64,000 nucleotides of DNA. Source: Marsupella aquatica (lineage: Eukaryota > Marchantiophyta). Shown here in pieces: positions 21,412 through 33,197 of the stretch. The notes under the pieces are model-generated. The model was not told where the DNA came from. It saw only the letters and a list, made by a program, of their open reading frames with translations, and made no database searches. Numbering within the stretch: the first letter of the stretch is position 1; each line of letters begins with the position of its first letter. The stretch covers positions 19,468,001 through 19,532,000 of the forward strand of contig OZ316894.1 in the NCBI GenBank assembly GCA_973895155.1, read 5' to 3'. The position numbers and the translations under genes were made by a program.

Positions 21412-23031
21412 TCAAAACTCCTTCATTCTGTTACCAGTGCGTCTGGTCAACAGATATATCACCGTTACCAACAACGTGAAAATTATAAATACCCACAAGA
21501 TAGTGAGCCCCCAGATGGCTTGTAATGATTCCCAGTTGTAAGTAAACCTATAACTGTCTCGCAAACCCTCCCTTGAGAAATCGACATCCCCTCGAGATAT
21601 CTGGACTTGTTTCAAGAAATGGAAATTTCCATCTTGAAGGAATTTCTGCTGCTGTCGAAAGAGAGCTTCAGCATAGGCGTAAAGCTCGGCATCGAGCAAA
21701 TTGAAACCTGCAGCCTTGTCCAAGACATAATCAGGGATAAGTTTTCTCATTTCCCGAGAGAATTTGATAGGTTTCACCATCTGCAGCGAAAGTGACCTCC
21801 TCTGCACCTGAGTCCTTCTGAGATCCTTCACACAGAGCTTGTAAGACGCCAACATTTCCTCGATCACCTCCTCTTCCGTAAACTCATCTAGGCTCGTGAA
21901 ATTCGCCTGCAATCTCGGTTTGGTCCCGCTCGGCACCCCCGTCTCTAATCTCTTCCTATCTCTTTGACTAGACAATATACTGTGCATCAAATGCTCAATC
22001 GAAACCTGTTCCCCGAGAGCCTTAGCAAAAAACACCACTGAATCATTCTGCCGCTCCGTTAAACCCACGTACACCATCATGTCCAACCTCTTCTTAGCTA
22101 CTTTTAGCACGAGCTCCCCCAGGCGCGGAAATCTAATCACACATTGGCGAATCGCCCCTGCGTCGGCTGAGTAGGAAGTGTTCGTCAGCCCGGCCACCTG
22201 AAAAGTTGCCCCGTTGTGCACAAGCTCATGCGCAGCCGGATGATCGATGAATTCCTCAAAAGGCATCGCAATTGGAGCTGCGTCATATGAATCGTCCGCC
22301 GAAAGGCTGGTCACATTCATTTCCATAGCCTCCCGCGTCTCTCGACGTGCGAACAAGTCCGTTTCCATCGTCGGAACGAGGTATTTCCACGGCCAAATGT
22401 CGAGCGTGTTCATGAAATGGCCTCCTTTCGCGGGACCCGGCTTGGATCTATTCGAGGCCAGTGGGATTCCCCTCCCCAGCCTTTTGAGCGATCTCGCGGC
22501 GACCTCGATGGAAAATTCATACGCACTGAGAACTCTGTCGACAGGTTCGCGGAGGGTTGTCACAACGGAGGTCATTTCGAGGGGGAGGTTCTCCAGAAGG
22601 CTGTAGTCGTCGTGTGTGGAGATGAGACGGCATCCGGGTTGAGAGCGGTCAATTCTGAGCCTGTCGTAGCTCCGAGGGCATCGTTGATCGGATGGTAAGA
22701 GGTGCTTGAGGAAGCACTGGTGGAAAGTACGGCCTCCCGTTCGAGGAATGTGGAGGAAGAACAGCAAATCCCGCAGCTTGACGCGGTCTAGAGCCGACTC
22801 CGGCGGCAGGGATGACAATTGGTGGAGTTGCTCGTCCGACCACGAGCTCACCGTCTCAAAACAACTATGTTTGTCTGCCTCAAGAGCCCTATTGAACAAT
22901 TCCCCTCTCACCACCGGCAATCCGGCATTTACAACAAGGAGAAGAACAACCAGGAACATCTCTATGGATGATGATTGACGCCGCCCTAACAGACGGGGTG
23001 GGGCGCCTCCTGCCATGACCGTGATGATCAA
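21412..23031 (-). CDS. TPST: Tyrosylprotein sulfotransferase, plant type (intronless)
   Basis: Golgi enzyme that transfers sulfate from PAPS to tyrosines of secreted peptides such as PSK, PSY and RGF families. The 539-residue frame has a hydrophobic signal segment (MFLVVLLLVVNAGLPVV, residues about 25-41). The PAPS 5'-phosphosulfate site is FFLHIPRTGGRTFHQCFLKH (about 90-109) and the 3'-phosphate site is TTLREPVDRVLSAYEFS (about 157-173). A single C-terminal transmembrane helix (LTILWVFIIFTLLVTVIYLL) is followed by a short basic tail. This type I topology and heparan-sulfate-sulfotransferase-like fold distinguish the plant enzyme from animal TPSTs. Length agrees with the Arabidopsis protein (about 500). 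Met6 at 23016 is an alternative start. The frame is uninterrupted, whereas I recall the Arabidopsis gene having many introns. Confidence 0.85.
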   Translation of the reverse strand: MIITVMAGGAPPRLLGRRQSSSIEMFLVVLLLVVNAGLPVVRGELFNRALEADKHSCFETVSSWSDEQLHQLSSLPPESALDRVKLRDLLFFLHIPRTGGRTFHQCFLKHLLPSDQRCPRSYDRLRIDRSQPGCRLISTHDDYSLLENLPLEMTSVVTTLREPVDRVLSAYEFSIEVAARSLKRLGRGIPLASNRSKPGPAKGGHFMNTLDIWPWKYLVPTMETDLFARRETREAMEMNVTSLSADDSYDAAPIAMPFEEFIDHPAAHELVHNGATFQVAGLTNTSYSADAGAIRQCVIRFPRLGELVLKVAKKRLDMMVYVGLTERQNDSVVFFAKALGEQVSIEHLMHSILSSQRDRKRLETGVPSGTKPRLQANFTSLDEFTEEEVIEEMLASYKLCVKDLRRTQVQRRSLSLQMVKPIKFSREMRKLIPDYVLDKAAGFNLLDAELYAYAEALFRQQQKFLQDGNFHFLKQVQISRGDVDFSREGLRDSYRFTYNWESLQAIWGLTILWVFIIFTLLVTVIYLLTRRTGNRMKEF

Positions 23032-23039
23032 TTCGCCAG

Positions 23040-23680
23040 TAAAAGAGGTTGAACGAAGCCACCCTCCTTCAGGAAACCGATAGATGGTCTCAACACATGA
23101 AAAGATTCAATTCACGAATTATGCACACTAGCGGCTAGCTTGATTTCTCCAATGTCTATCTCTCAGCATGATTTCCCGGCCGCTAGGATTGCTCCACTAG
23201 AACCTCTGTACCAGCCACTGCTCATGGTCACCGATTCAATAGTGAGTAAAACGGTCGACAGGAGCACCTCCTCATCCTAAAATGTCCTCTTTCCCGATCC
23301 AATAGTGGCGATACAATCTACTCAAAATGACGACGAGAACAAACCAGAGCAAAGCACAGACAATCAAAGAGTGTAATTGACAGAAAGGATGGGAGCGTTG
23401 AGAACGGACTGAGAGAAAGGAACAGATTTTTCCCAATGCAAGAGAACGCCTTCACGTTTAAAGTTCAGTATAATCTTCCGCTTCTGAAAGACCAACGGGA
23501 TGAAGAGGATTGTGGCACGGATGCGTCAGCTGGCTTAAAGGGATGTCTCGTCTGTATCCTTCTCCGGCTGCCTGCTGCTGCCACAAGAAGGGCGCATGCG
23601 CACCACCAGCATCGGCAGCATACGGAGCGGCCAGTACCCGAGGGGGGATTAGAGGAAGGTGCTATTCATGAACGAAAATG
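23040..23680. other. 5' flank of the sulfotransferase gene
   Basis: Intergenic, with no second gene seen. It should hold the promoter of the minus-strand TPST gene; no clear element was identified. Confidence 0.35.
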
Positions 23681-23689
23681 ATGCATGAA

Positions 23690-24960
23690 TGGGACGCGCA
23701 CTTGCACAGGCCGGGACCGGAAAGGAAGGAAGGAACCCATGTCTAGACAGGGAAAGACGGCTGAAGGAATGCATTCACATGGTGGGGCCTACTGGAGGAA
23801 AGCAAGGAAGGAAGTCAAGCAACGAACTCAAAACCGGAAGTAGAAATAAACTCAAGGCGGAAGGAAACGAACAAATTGATGAGGGAAATTGCGCGATGTT
23901 GAAAAGGAAGGAACAAATAACTACTGTACTTCAAAGGGATTGCGCAAGACGGAAAGAAAGGGATTTCATTCACGAGGCGGAAACACCGGAAGGACTTACC
24001 AGGGGGAGGTTCACAGGAGTGAAAGGACGGGACGGCTGAAGGAATTCCTTCACATGGGGCCTGCAAGGGGGGTGGAGGAAGGAAGCAAGGAAAGCAACGA
24101 ACTCGATAGCGGAAGAACCAATCTTCACCAGGCGGAAAGAAACAAATGACTTGATGAGCGCAACGCAGAAAAGAAGGCAACAACTACTGTACTGGAAATG
24201 GACAAGATTGCTCAAGGTGGACAGTAACGAACGACTCGAGAGGGAGGTTGAGAAAAGGAAGGAACAACTACTGTACTTAACAAGGACAGGATTACGCAGG
24301 GCGGAAAGCAAGGGACGACTGATGGTGGGGTTCGATTGCACAGTGTGGAAAGAAACGAACCACTTCACGAGAGAAATTGCGAGACGCAGAAAAGCAATGA
24401 AGGCCCACTGTACTGCAAAAGGAAAAGACTTTGGAAAGAAGGAGACGGCTGATGATGGGATTTGACCAAAAAGGTGGAAAGAAACAAAAACGACTTGAGA
24501 GGGGGAAACTGCGAAACGCAGAAAAGGAAGGAACAACTACTGTACTTCAAGAGGACAGATTTCGGAAAGAAAAAGACAACTGATGATAGGATTTGTTTCA
24601 CAGAGTAGAAATTTCTCTCCGCGCACAGGAATAAACGACGACTTGCCGGAGGAAGATTCGCGAGGCAGAAAGGAAGGAACAACGACTCTGAAAGCGGAAG
24701 ATTCGCAGAGGGAAAAAGGGAGAGCGACTCATGGGAATAATATTTTATTCGACAAGGATGAAAGGAAAGTGAAGCGAACGGACAACTGATGGGATTGATT
24801 ATTCCACAAGGAGGAAAGGAAACGAAAGGAAACGAAAGGAAAGGACGAAAGGAACGGACGACTGATGGGATTCAGACGAAGGACACGAAGCTCGAAGCTC
24901 GAAGACCGAAGACGATGAGCGAAGGGAGAGCGCACTGACGATTTCATGAGTATGAAGGAA
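23690..24960 (+). repeat. Purine-rich degenerate repeat region
   Basis: Long GA-rich tract with recurring words: caactactgtact (near 23918, 24180, 24268, 24535), gacgactgatggg / gacggctgaagg, ggcggaaagaaacgaacgac and cgcagaaaaggaagg. Spacing is irregular (about 85-265 bases), so this is a decayed tandem or segmental repeat. Frames on both strands here are low complexity (Lys/Arg/Glu or Phe/Ser/Leu) and are not genes. Confidence 0.7.
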
Positions 24961-25017
24961 ACAAATGGCTCGTTTTATACTCTTCACAGAAACCGTCACG
25001 ATTCCCAAGGGGACGTT

Positions 25018-25300
25018 TTCTAGTTATATCAATGGTGGAAATAAATGGCAAATTGAAATGGAAACCCAACACTCCTTGGAAATGATATATGGAGGAGTAT
25101 GAGCAAATTTAAAAGTGAGCGGATGAGGGAGACTAGGTTGTTGATAGATGTCAAGATTTGCAAGGGAACGTTTTCTAGTCATATGAATGGTGGAAGTAAA
25201 TAGCAAATCAAATGGAAACCCTACACTCCTTCAGTTGGAAATTATATTACACGAGTATTAAAGGAGTATGGGCAAATTTAATGGTGATTGGTTGATGGAA
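25018..25300 (+). repeat. ~150-bp direct duplication
   Basis: The segment at 25018-25135 (ttctagttatatcaatggtgg... to gagcaaatttaaa) recurs at 25172-25300 with small indels. About 80% identical by eye. Confidence 0.7.
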
Positions 25301-25309
25301 CACAAAATA

Positions 25310-25785
25310 GAACATCAAGTAAGCACAAGTTTGATATTATGAACTAGCTCATAATCTGTGACCTACCTCATGGGGTTATGATTTCACATGTGCCTTACAT
25401 GGATTAGCTGCTAAAATCAACCAAGCATAGGTTCTTGGCTATTAGCCTCAGCAAGGGGGGGAATAACCAGGCACAAATCAGATGTGAACATTACTCAAGC
25501 ATGGGACGGATGCAAAAACTATACGAGTATGGACCCACTACCAAAATTACTTCAGCATGGGTCCTCTTATAAATTAGCTAGTGTACTGTACTGACCGGCT
25601 AATAAAAGAGCTGAGCAAAGGTTAGCATGCTAACATAGACCGAGCAAGGGTTTGTTTCTTAGATGAGTTGCTCCCTAAAATTAGCTGAGCAAAGGTCACC
25701 ATGCTACTGGAGTTACATCAACCGAGCATATGTTTGTTTCTAAAATGAGTTGCTCAATAGTAGCTATCATTTTGGATCACAATTT
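25310..25785. other. Intergenic, no gene
   Basis: Repeated motifs of the type gagcaaaggttagcatgctaac and ccgagca..gtttgtttctta near 25615-25740 suggest further decayed duplications. No coding signal. Confidence 0.35.
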
Positions 25786-25790
25786 ATCAT

Positions 25791-25945
25791 TGTTATACAG
25801 CTTTATTACATTCTAGGCCCCTTGGCCATACAAGATCTGTTTGGGATATGGTGTGCAACCTAATTAACCTAACCTAGTTTGCGACTGAGGTCAGCCCTAA
25901 CTATGGTTACAATTGTAATCCTAGTCCTAAGAGTAAATGCCTAAC
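25791..25945. repeat. Possible relic of a copia LTR
   Basis: Begins tgttatac and ends cctaaca. Contains cagctttattacattctaggcc and cctaactatggtta, which resemble the 344-bp LTR at 33622-33965. No target duplication was seen. Weak, by-eye similarity only. Confidence 0.35.
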
Positions 25946-26137
25946 AGTAGCATTCTTGTCACTTGACATGATGCCTAACATCTCATGACGCACAAATGAT
26001 GGCCCAAAGGTGGCATGGGAAGGGCTACTTCTATAGAGACTCCCATGCCCGTCTTCCCTGATCACAAGCATAAACTAAGTATCAAAATTGCCCAATGCAG
26101 TGCATTGCAATGTTGATAGGAGTTGATCTTGAGTGGA

Positions 26138-26340
26138 AGTGTTGTCGAGCATAAATGAAATAATCAGGCAATTTGACGTTATGGGGAATTGGATTTGGAG
26201 GAGTGTGAATTGTGGTGAGAGTGACGGGTTGGCCATGCCACCTTGAGGTCCATCTCATGGTTAGTGAAAATTCTTGCCTTAATCAAATGGTCAAGGAGGT
26301 TTCCTGCCAAAATGTGAACCATGAGAAAGGTGAGTGAGAT
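26138..26340 (+). repeat. Dispersed repeat, copy B
   Basis: Counterpart of 18135-18345, same orientation. Confidence 0.5.
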
Positions 26341-26417
26341 TATATATTACTAGCCCAACTACTACTAGCCCAACTACCTGTTGTTTGAACTTGGAATAAA
26401 GGTGATGGTGAAAAAGT

Positions 26418-26651
26418 GTCAACCCTTGATGATAGCAACTGACCAAAGCTTTTTTCGAGCAATTGAAAGAGAGCTGGCCATTCCACCATAGCCCTTGACA
26501 GTCAATGACAGCAGCTGACCTCCTCACAGGCAAAGTGTCAACCTTTGATAGCAGTTGACCAAAGCTTTTTCAAGCAATTGAAGAAGAGCTGGCCATTTCA
26601 CCATAGCCCTTGACCATCAATGACAGCAAATGACCTCTTCTTCACAGGCAG
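26418..26651 (+). repeat. ~117-bp tandem duplication
   Basis: Copy 1 at 26418-26534 and copy 2 at 26537-26651 share gtcaacc..ttgatagcagttgaccaaagctttttc, gagctggccatt.caccatagcccttgac and tgacctcttcacaggca. Confidence 0.85.
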
Positions 26652-26659
26652 CCTCTCTA

Positions 26660-27614
26660 ATCCATCGACTCTCTTCACATATGACCCCTATGTCACCTAC
26701 TCTCTTCACAGGCGGCCTTATTCTCAAATGCAGCGCACTAATCCTGACACTACTCGACCTCCATACCCATTTTTCACCCCTACCCCTAATTCTATTATCA
26801 CCCCCCTAAGTCACGGTACCGGCTTCACTCTAGATGGAGGCCTTCATAGTAACTTTGAATAGCAATTTAATAATGGATAGAATTGACCTGTGTACTGCCT
26901 TCGCCAAATTGTAGGGGTAATTTTGGGTAACTTTCTCAAGATACAAGGACGCAAGCGAGAAGACACTCTATCTCCACAGATCCAAAGAGAATCCACAATT
27001 CCTCACACGAAACCGAAAGCTTTTCCAATCTCTTCGTTGTCCGGCTCCTTCGCCGTCTTGACCTGGGCTTCGTGAACTATTATTGGGTCTCTTCTCTCTG
27101 ATCCGGCTTTGCAACTCTGGGGATCTCTGTTCCTCCCTTCCCTCCAATCTCCACCCCTTCCCTTCTTCCCCAGTTTGTTGCCTTCGCGGCTCTCCACTAC
27201 GTTTTGAGTCTCAGAGACAACGATGTAGAAAAGTGCAAAAGGTGAGGAAGAAAGAGATCGGCACAGCTCTCATCTGCAGTTTATTCCGCAAGCTCGCTCT
27301 CGGTTTTATCTCCTCTCGAAGAAAATTGCGGGCTTTTGTTTGTGTAGAATTTTTCCGTTTGGGAGAACATCGTCTCTTGGGTTTCGCTGTATTTGCTGTT
27401 TCTGGGGTTTTGATTTGATTTGATTTGATTCCCGTTGCCCGACGAAGCTGCTGGGTCTTGCGCTTGAGCTCGGATCTTGTACAGTAGTCTCGCACTGCAG
27501 TCGCGTATTGAGGCGGCATCGGTTCCTGAATTAGGTCGACTTTCTTCAACCCGCTCCCTCCTGACGAGGTTATTCTGTTTGTGAGCGTCTAGGGCTGCAG
27601 CTGCTGCGGTGAAG
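26660..27614. other. Upstream region and leader of the HVA22 gene
   Basis: Pyrimidine-rich sequence from 27030 to 27200 and a long putative 5' leader up to the ATG at 27615. No separate gene was recognised; minus-strand frames at 27200-27900 are antisense shadows. Confidence 0.4.
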
Positions 27615-29004
27615 ATGTCTTTGATGGGGTCTGCCCTTGGCAGCGAGGTGGGACTTCGGTTGCTGCTTTCCCCCGCTGCATCCAATGTGATCGTGCGCTC
27701 GGCGTGTACGATTGTCGGAGTAGGGTTTCCGATCTACGCCACGCATCAGGCAATTGAGCGCAAAGATCCGGTCGAGCAGGAAATGTGGCTCGTCTATTGG
27801 GCTGCTTATGGCTGCTTTAGCGTCACGGAAATGTTTACGGATAAATTGCTCGCCTGGTTTCCAATGTATTACCACGCGAAGTTTCTGTTCCTTGTGTGGC
27901 TTCAACTCCCAAATAATTATGTAATGTATCCATGACTCTTCTCATCTGCATTGTTTCTTTCGCTCTCTTGTATTCTGAAGTTTGTCAATGTGTTCCATTT
28001 TCACTTCCTACTTTCCGTCGGCAAACCGTAGTCTCTTGCTCAGGTTCCAAATTCGTAGAGCGTGCCCGGCGACGTCTTGTGTTACATTATGCTTTATCCT
28101 GAAGTATTCTGCTGATTTGGTCGAGTTTTTTTCCAGCATTGTGGGTCGTTGTTAGATTAACCAAGTCTAATATTTCTTTGGGCGTCTGCAGGGAGCACGA
28201 AAAATCTATCTCTCGTTACTCAGGCCTTTTCTGCTAAAGCATCATGCTAGGTTGGACCGTATTGTAAATGGCACCCGGAAAGACATGGTAAGGAACTTTG
28301 TTTACGATTGTTCTGACCAAATTTCCATTGAGGGCGATAATAGTGATAGGCTAGGGCTGGCTAGTGCTTGCACGACTCACTTAATTGCGAACGTTTTCGC
28401 ATAGATTACAGTTGGTTGTCTTTGCAATAACTCTAATATGTCGGTATAGGATACGATTGTAGGCATGCAGACTCAACGCCAATGCTGAAACAAAGTGCAT
28501 CATGTTACGAAGAGTTGTCTCTGCATGCAATTGAGCTGCTCAGCCTTTGTTTTTATTCGCAGGAGAAGTTTATTGTATCTCATAAGCACGAGCTTCTAGC
28601 AGTCAGAAATATGCTTCAGAAGGTGGCTGTTACAGGTGAGTTCTTCTCTTTTCTCTGCATCTGTGCAGTTATTATATTTGTATGAGAACTTTTCAGATAG
28701 GATCATTGTTTTTCATCAGTAGGGTTACTTTGAATATCTTCCAGATTGGACACAAGTTTTGGGATTGTAAGTGATTTTGCAAAACTGATGAACAGCTTAT
28801 GGGGCTGTGGAGGAAGCATTGCGAAGTGCTCGAATTGAGGGCCCAAGACCTGATCCACCGTCCAGCACTGACGGTACCTCTCCACAATCTGAAGACGACA
28901 GCTCTCTCTCTGGGTTTGAATCAGTTGCTGGACATCCGATTGAGGATCCAAGCTGGGTTGAAGTTCCCAGAGCCGATTTGAGAGATAGAAGTCGGCGTTC
29001 ATAA
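27615..29004 (+). CDS. HVA22 / REEP (TB2-DP1) family membrane protein, four exons
   Basis: Coding exons 27615-27920, 28192-28287, 28563-28635 and 28796-29004 have GT..AG borders throughout (AT|GTAATG, ATG|GTAAGG, CAG|GTGAGT; acceptors TGCAG, CGCAG, AACAG). They join in phase to 227 residues. Family members are ER membrane proteins that bend tubular ER and, in plants, are often induced by abscisic acid or stress. The TB2/DP1 domain spans most of exons 1-2: GVGFPIYATHQAIE, WLVYWAAYGCFSVTEMF, LFLVWLQLPNNY, then GARKIYLSLLRPFLLKHHARLD. Two hydrophobic hairpins are expected. The C-terminal tail is acidic and Ser/Pro-rich, as in the longer HVA22-i/j/k types. ATG 27615 was chosen because the domain starts soon after it; the GTG at 27609 is not used. 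A stress-regulated role is inferred from the family only. Confidence 0.88.
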
Positions 29005-31610
29005 GAATATATCACGAAATTGTGGGTTTTCATGTGCTGTATTGGATGCTAGCCTGATTCATCCGTTAGGGTCTTCAAAGTAATCGAAGAGAAAATCCAG
29101 ATCAGAGAATCAGTGAGTGCAACCTGAAGCACGAAAACCTAGTTGTAGCATAGCCATTGTAGTTGATTGAAGTCAGAATTTAGTGATGTTCACTTTGTTC
29201 CATATTAGAACTGTAATTAATAGGATAATCGGATTACGTTTAGAGGAGCGGAAACAACTATCATGTGAACAAGGCGCCCCCACCTTCGTTATTAATAAGA
29301 AGTTCAGTCGTGATTCATCTTGCCAGGGAAGTTGTAAAGTTATCATCAGGATGTGGATCCCCGAAAAGGCACATGTAGTGAGGAGCACAGGTCTTTAGGG
29401 GATTTTTCTTTCGCAAAATTTCTATGTTTCCAAGATTGGTTGTGTCCTCTGTTGTGGCCTATAGGAGCCCCTACAGTCCCCGACCAGAATTACGTCTATT
29501 TCCGTCTCCAGTCGGGAACAATACCGTCTTTCTGTTGTGTGAAGGAGCTGAAACAGGATTGTAAGGTGATCATTATGTTGATTCTCTTGAGGGCTTGAGT
29601 CATACAATCAAACGCAGAAACCTGCTCTCTTGTATTACACCTTGAAGAAGGACAAGCGACTGAGTCGATGCTTCCAAAGTACAGCCCACACTATGAATGT
29701 ATGTGTTAACAATGGTGTCCACTGACCTCGCCCTTGGCAAGACGGCACTTTCATTCCTACTTGTTCTCAATTCTTTGGATTGAAATGTCTACAGCTTCAA
29801 CGTGTGCCCCGATTGTGATCTCCACTGGCAACCTCCCCCTTGGCAAGACGGCACTTTCCTTCCTAATTTTTCTCATTTCTTGGATTGAAGTGTCTACATA
29901 GAATACCCCTCTAGATTTCAATATTAGACCTGTAAGTCCACTTGAAAAACGCCCATTGTCTCATAATTTTAATGTTTATGTTTGACACACTTATTCTATC
30001 CAATAAGTAGGAAAATGATGCTCCCATGGACCACATGAAAATGATGCTCTTTTGACACCCCCATGGCTCACAATTCCCAAAATTTGAGGTTATTTATAAT
30101 AAGTTGATGTTCAGAAGTGCAAGTATTTTGCAGATTTGAGTATTTGCTAGAGGAATAGGTAAGTTACACTTCCATCAATGCCAAAATGGCCATTTTAATT
30201 GAGTTATTCAGCTTGGAATGTGGAGGGGTAAATTGTTATTCAGCATGGAATGCAAATGGGTAAATTCTATTAGATTAATTTCCATTGTGTTAATATGAAA
30301 ATTGAGGTATTTTGTTTTTTTTTGGTCTCCTCCTTCTCTGGTTGCCTTGCAGGTGAAGAACTAAAAATTACTTTAGGACTCAATAATAATTAAGTTAGAA
30401 ACCCAAAACTCACATGGACCACCAAAATGTGGTCCACAGGAGCACTTTTTCCAAAATGGAGGTCCATCCGGGCTTTGGTTTCAATAACAAGGCCACATGA
30501 AAAAGACATGTCTCAAACTTTTAATGTTATCTTTGACACATAATTATCTATCCAATAACCCGCATGACCAAACATTTTGCCTTGTTACTCCTACCCTTGA
30601 AGTCCTTTGTGAGCCTCACATCCAACCATGATTCCTTATCACATACGCCATATTAGTCTTGGAAATAAAACGAATTCTATGATGAACTATCACTATGGTA
30701 TCCTGGGTCACTTGGCATTTTCCTTGGCGACAAATAGCCAGAAGGAAGGAAGGAACTAATGTTCATCTTAGAGCCTCACTAGCTCAGGATCCGGCTCAGG
30801 AATGAAAGGGATCCCTTGAGGAATTTTGGGAGGTCAAATCCAGTCAGTCAGTTTCAACCTAAATTTGAACGCATTTGAGCTTGGAAGTGGAGGAGAGCAT
30901 ATAATTAAATTGCTAATGTTTACTGTCACAGGCATGTCAAGAAATTATAATATTTCTGATGATTGGGTCTTGTGGTTGAACCAGAGGCTGTAAAGTACAA
31001 ACAAAATCCAATGAATGGGAAAAAGTATATGATATGAACTACCAAATTAACCCTAATTACCCACTTAGTTCAGTTGATATGAAGATGCAAGTTACTCTTG
31101 ATCTATATCTAAAGTAATGTGTAAATCTGCACTTTACACTTTGTCGAACCCCAAACGTGGTCCTTTGTCAAAGCAAACTGCAAACTCCATCGCATCCCAT
31201 TCCATTCCAAGCCCTTGCTCTAGAAACCAGACGAAAAGTTAATGGGGAACCATTCTTTGTGATTAAATGCAAATTCAAGATATAAAAACCTTTGGAGGCA
31301 CCTTAAATGTTTGGTCAACCTGCCACCCCAAGTCATTTAATGATTCCCACGCAGTACATCTGCAACCAAAGCCAAAATGGATGATAGTTTTATCTAAAGC
31401 CAAAATTTGCAATAATATAAAAATTTAAAGTGTGTTTTAATGATTTACTCCTGGGTCTAGAATAATTATTGTAATCATAAGCAAATATTTGGTTGGGTAG
31501 TCTACTGCATACTATAGACACGAATAGTGTTAGCCTGTGAAGGAGTAACTCGGGCTCATTGTCACTTGTAAGCCAAAGTGACATGGAGAGCTCTTGATGA
31601 CTTGGCATGG
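29005..31610. other. Intergenic region, no gene recognised
   Basis: Contains a ~75-base direct duplication (about 29718-29790 and 29820-29897; ccttggcaagacggcactttc) and several ccacatgaaaatgatgct words near 30030. Mostly AT-rich after 29900. No coding sequence was supported. Confidence 0.4.
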
Positions 31611-31612
31611 CT

Positions 31613-31726
31613 CACAGAACTAGAATTTAGTAAAGCTCTCAAGTGTACCTGTGAAAGTGAACCATATATCACAGAACTAGAATTTAGTAAAGCTCTCAAG
31701 TGTACTTGTGAAAGTGAACCATATAT
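31613..31726 (+). repeat. 57-bp tandem duplication
   Basis: 31613-31669 and 31670-31726 are two head-to-tail copies beginning cacagaactagaatttag, with one visible base difference (tacctgtg/tacttgtg). Confidence 0.9.
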
Positions 31727-31824
31727 CTCTCTTGTGTTGACGACATGTTTGTTGTAGCATCTATGTAGACGTTGTGATGCTGTCGTACTCAACAAATGAA
31801 ATCCAAGCATGACTAGGAGATCAC

Positions 31825-31934
31825 TGTTAGACTCTACCTCTGACCGGATGACCGGACCAGCCGGTCATCCGACTACCCTATATGTACTCTCATTCATGAC
31901 TATACACTGACTCATTCTCATTCAGACTTTGACA
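31825..31934 (+). repeat. Outer element 5' LTR, 110 bp
   Basis: Starts tgttagactctacc, ends cagactttgaca. Contains a short palindrome gaccggaccagccggtc-like block. It is followed by cgttatcagcacgaagcc, which has TATCAG in common with the usual initiator-Met primer site but is a weak match. Confidence 0.93.
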
Positions 31935-33195
31935 CGTTATCAGCACGAAGCCTCAACCAGCAGAGCCAAGAAGAAAGGAGGGAACAGACCATGGAAGATT
32001 AGAGAAAAAAAAAGTTATGCCGAATGGACAATGCGTGATTGACGAAAGCAAACATGGAGCCCATAAGATCTCCCGAAAAACGATGGCGAAAGGGAGAAAA
32101 CATTGAATAGTAAAAGAGAAGATAAGGACAGAGGGAAGAAAAGACAATCGATGCAGCACCGAACGGGGAGCATCGATAAAGACATCGATTAGGAATTATG
32201 CAGAACATTGCATAATAAAACAGGGGCTTATGCAAGAAGAGAGAATTGAAGCAACAGAAGGATAGGGAGGCGTTGACAAAGCGAACTTATGAGGAACGCC
32301 CTCAAGAGAAATAGAAAGATCATTAGATAAGGACAGCAAAGAGGCACTAACAGAGAGCACAGCACAGGCAATACAGCAAATTCATAAGCATAGATTGAAA
32401 ACGATAGGCCTGTGAAAAGAGGCGAAGAGGCAATCAGTATAGAGAAAGAGACGATTTAGATCAAGTACAGCCAGCGATCGAGAAAGAAGACGATCTGGAG
32501 AACAACAGAAAATCGAAGAGAAAAATCACCACATCAGAGAGTATAGAGCTTCGATGTTCTGTTGACCTCGCCCTTGAAGAAAGAGCAGCATCTGCTACGG
32601 GGAAGCAGATCGCACAGCAGAATCAGGAGAGAAAGAATCGGAGAGGCGCATTACAAGACGCAGCCAAAGAAAGCAGCGCACAAGGGGCGCAACTGCAATC
32701 AAATCCCACCACATTGAGACTGCAAAACGTCGAAAAAACGTCGAAAACGGCTGCTAAGTGCATAACCCTCCTTAACTGCAAAATCCATAAAAAGATTTCA
32801 ATTACAAAGGAAAAGTTGCACTTAACCAAATAAGCGCACATAACCGCAAAACCTCCATAACTGCATTTCATAACAAAGAAAATTAACCTTACAAAGATGC
32901 ATGTGCACTTAACCAGGGCACGAGTAAATAACCACCCATAACTACACAAACTGCAAAACTTCATTACTGCATAGTTTAACAAAGGAAAGAACAAATACAA
33001 AGGAAACTTTGCAGTTAACCAAATACCAAGGAAAACCTAAATCCTAAATGCAAACCCTAAAATCGAATTCCGGATTTGCATGCTCTCTCCACACAGCCCC
33101 ACCTTGCATGCCGCAGAAATGTGCTTTGTCATTTCCTACTATACTTACTAGTATATAAGCCTCAACCACCATTAAAAGGAATCAAGCCATCACCC
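31935..33195 (+). other. Outer element leader, partly repetitive
   Basis: Untranslated leader of about 1.26 kb. From 32755 to 33030 there are about three degenerate ~95-base units with cacttaaccaaataagcgca, cataactgca and ttacaaaggaaa words. Confidence 0.6.
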
Positions 33196-33197
33196 CA

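Noticed and set aside
23815-24947. Phe/Ser-rich and Lys/Glu-rich frames up to 188 aa
   Set aside because: Purine-tract artefacts on both strands without conserved motifs.
27211-27905. Minus-strand frames opposite HVA22
   Set aside because: Antisense shadows of the HVA22 leader and first exon; no domain.
31935-31952. Standard initiator-Met primer site for the outer copia element
   Set aside because: Only TATCAG is shared with the canonical site, so it is noted as weak rather than annotated as a site.
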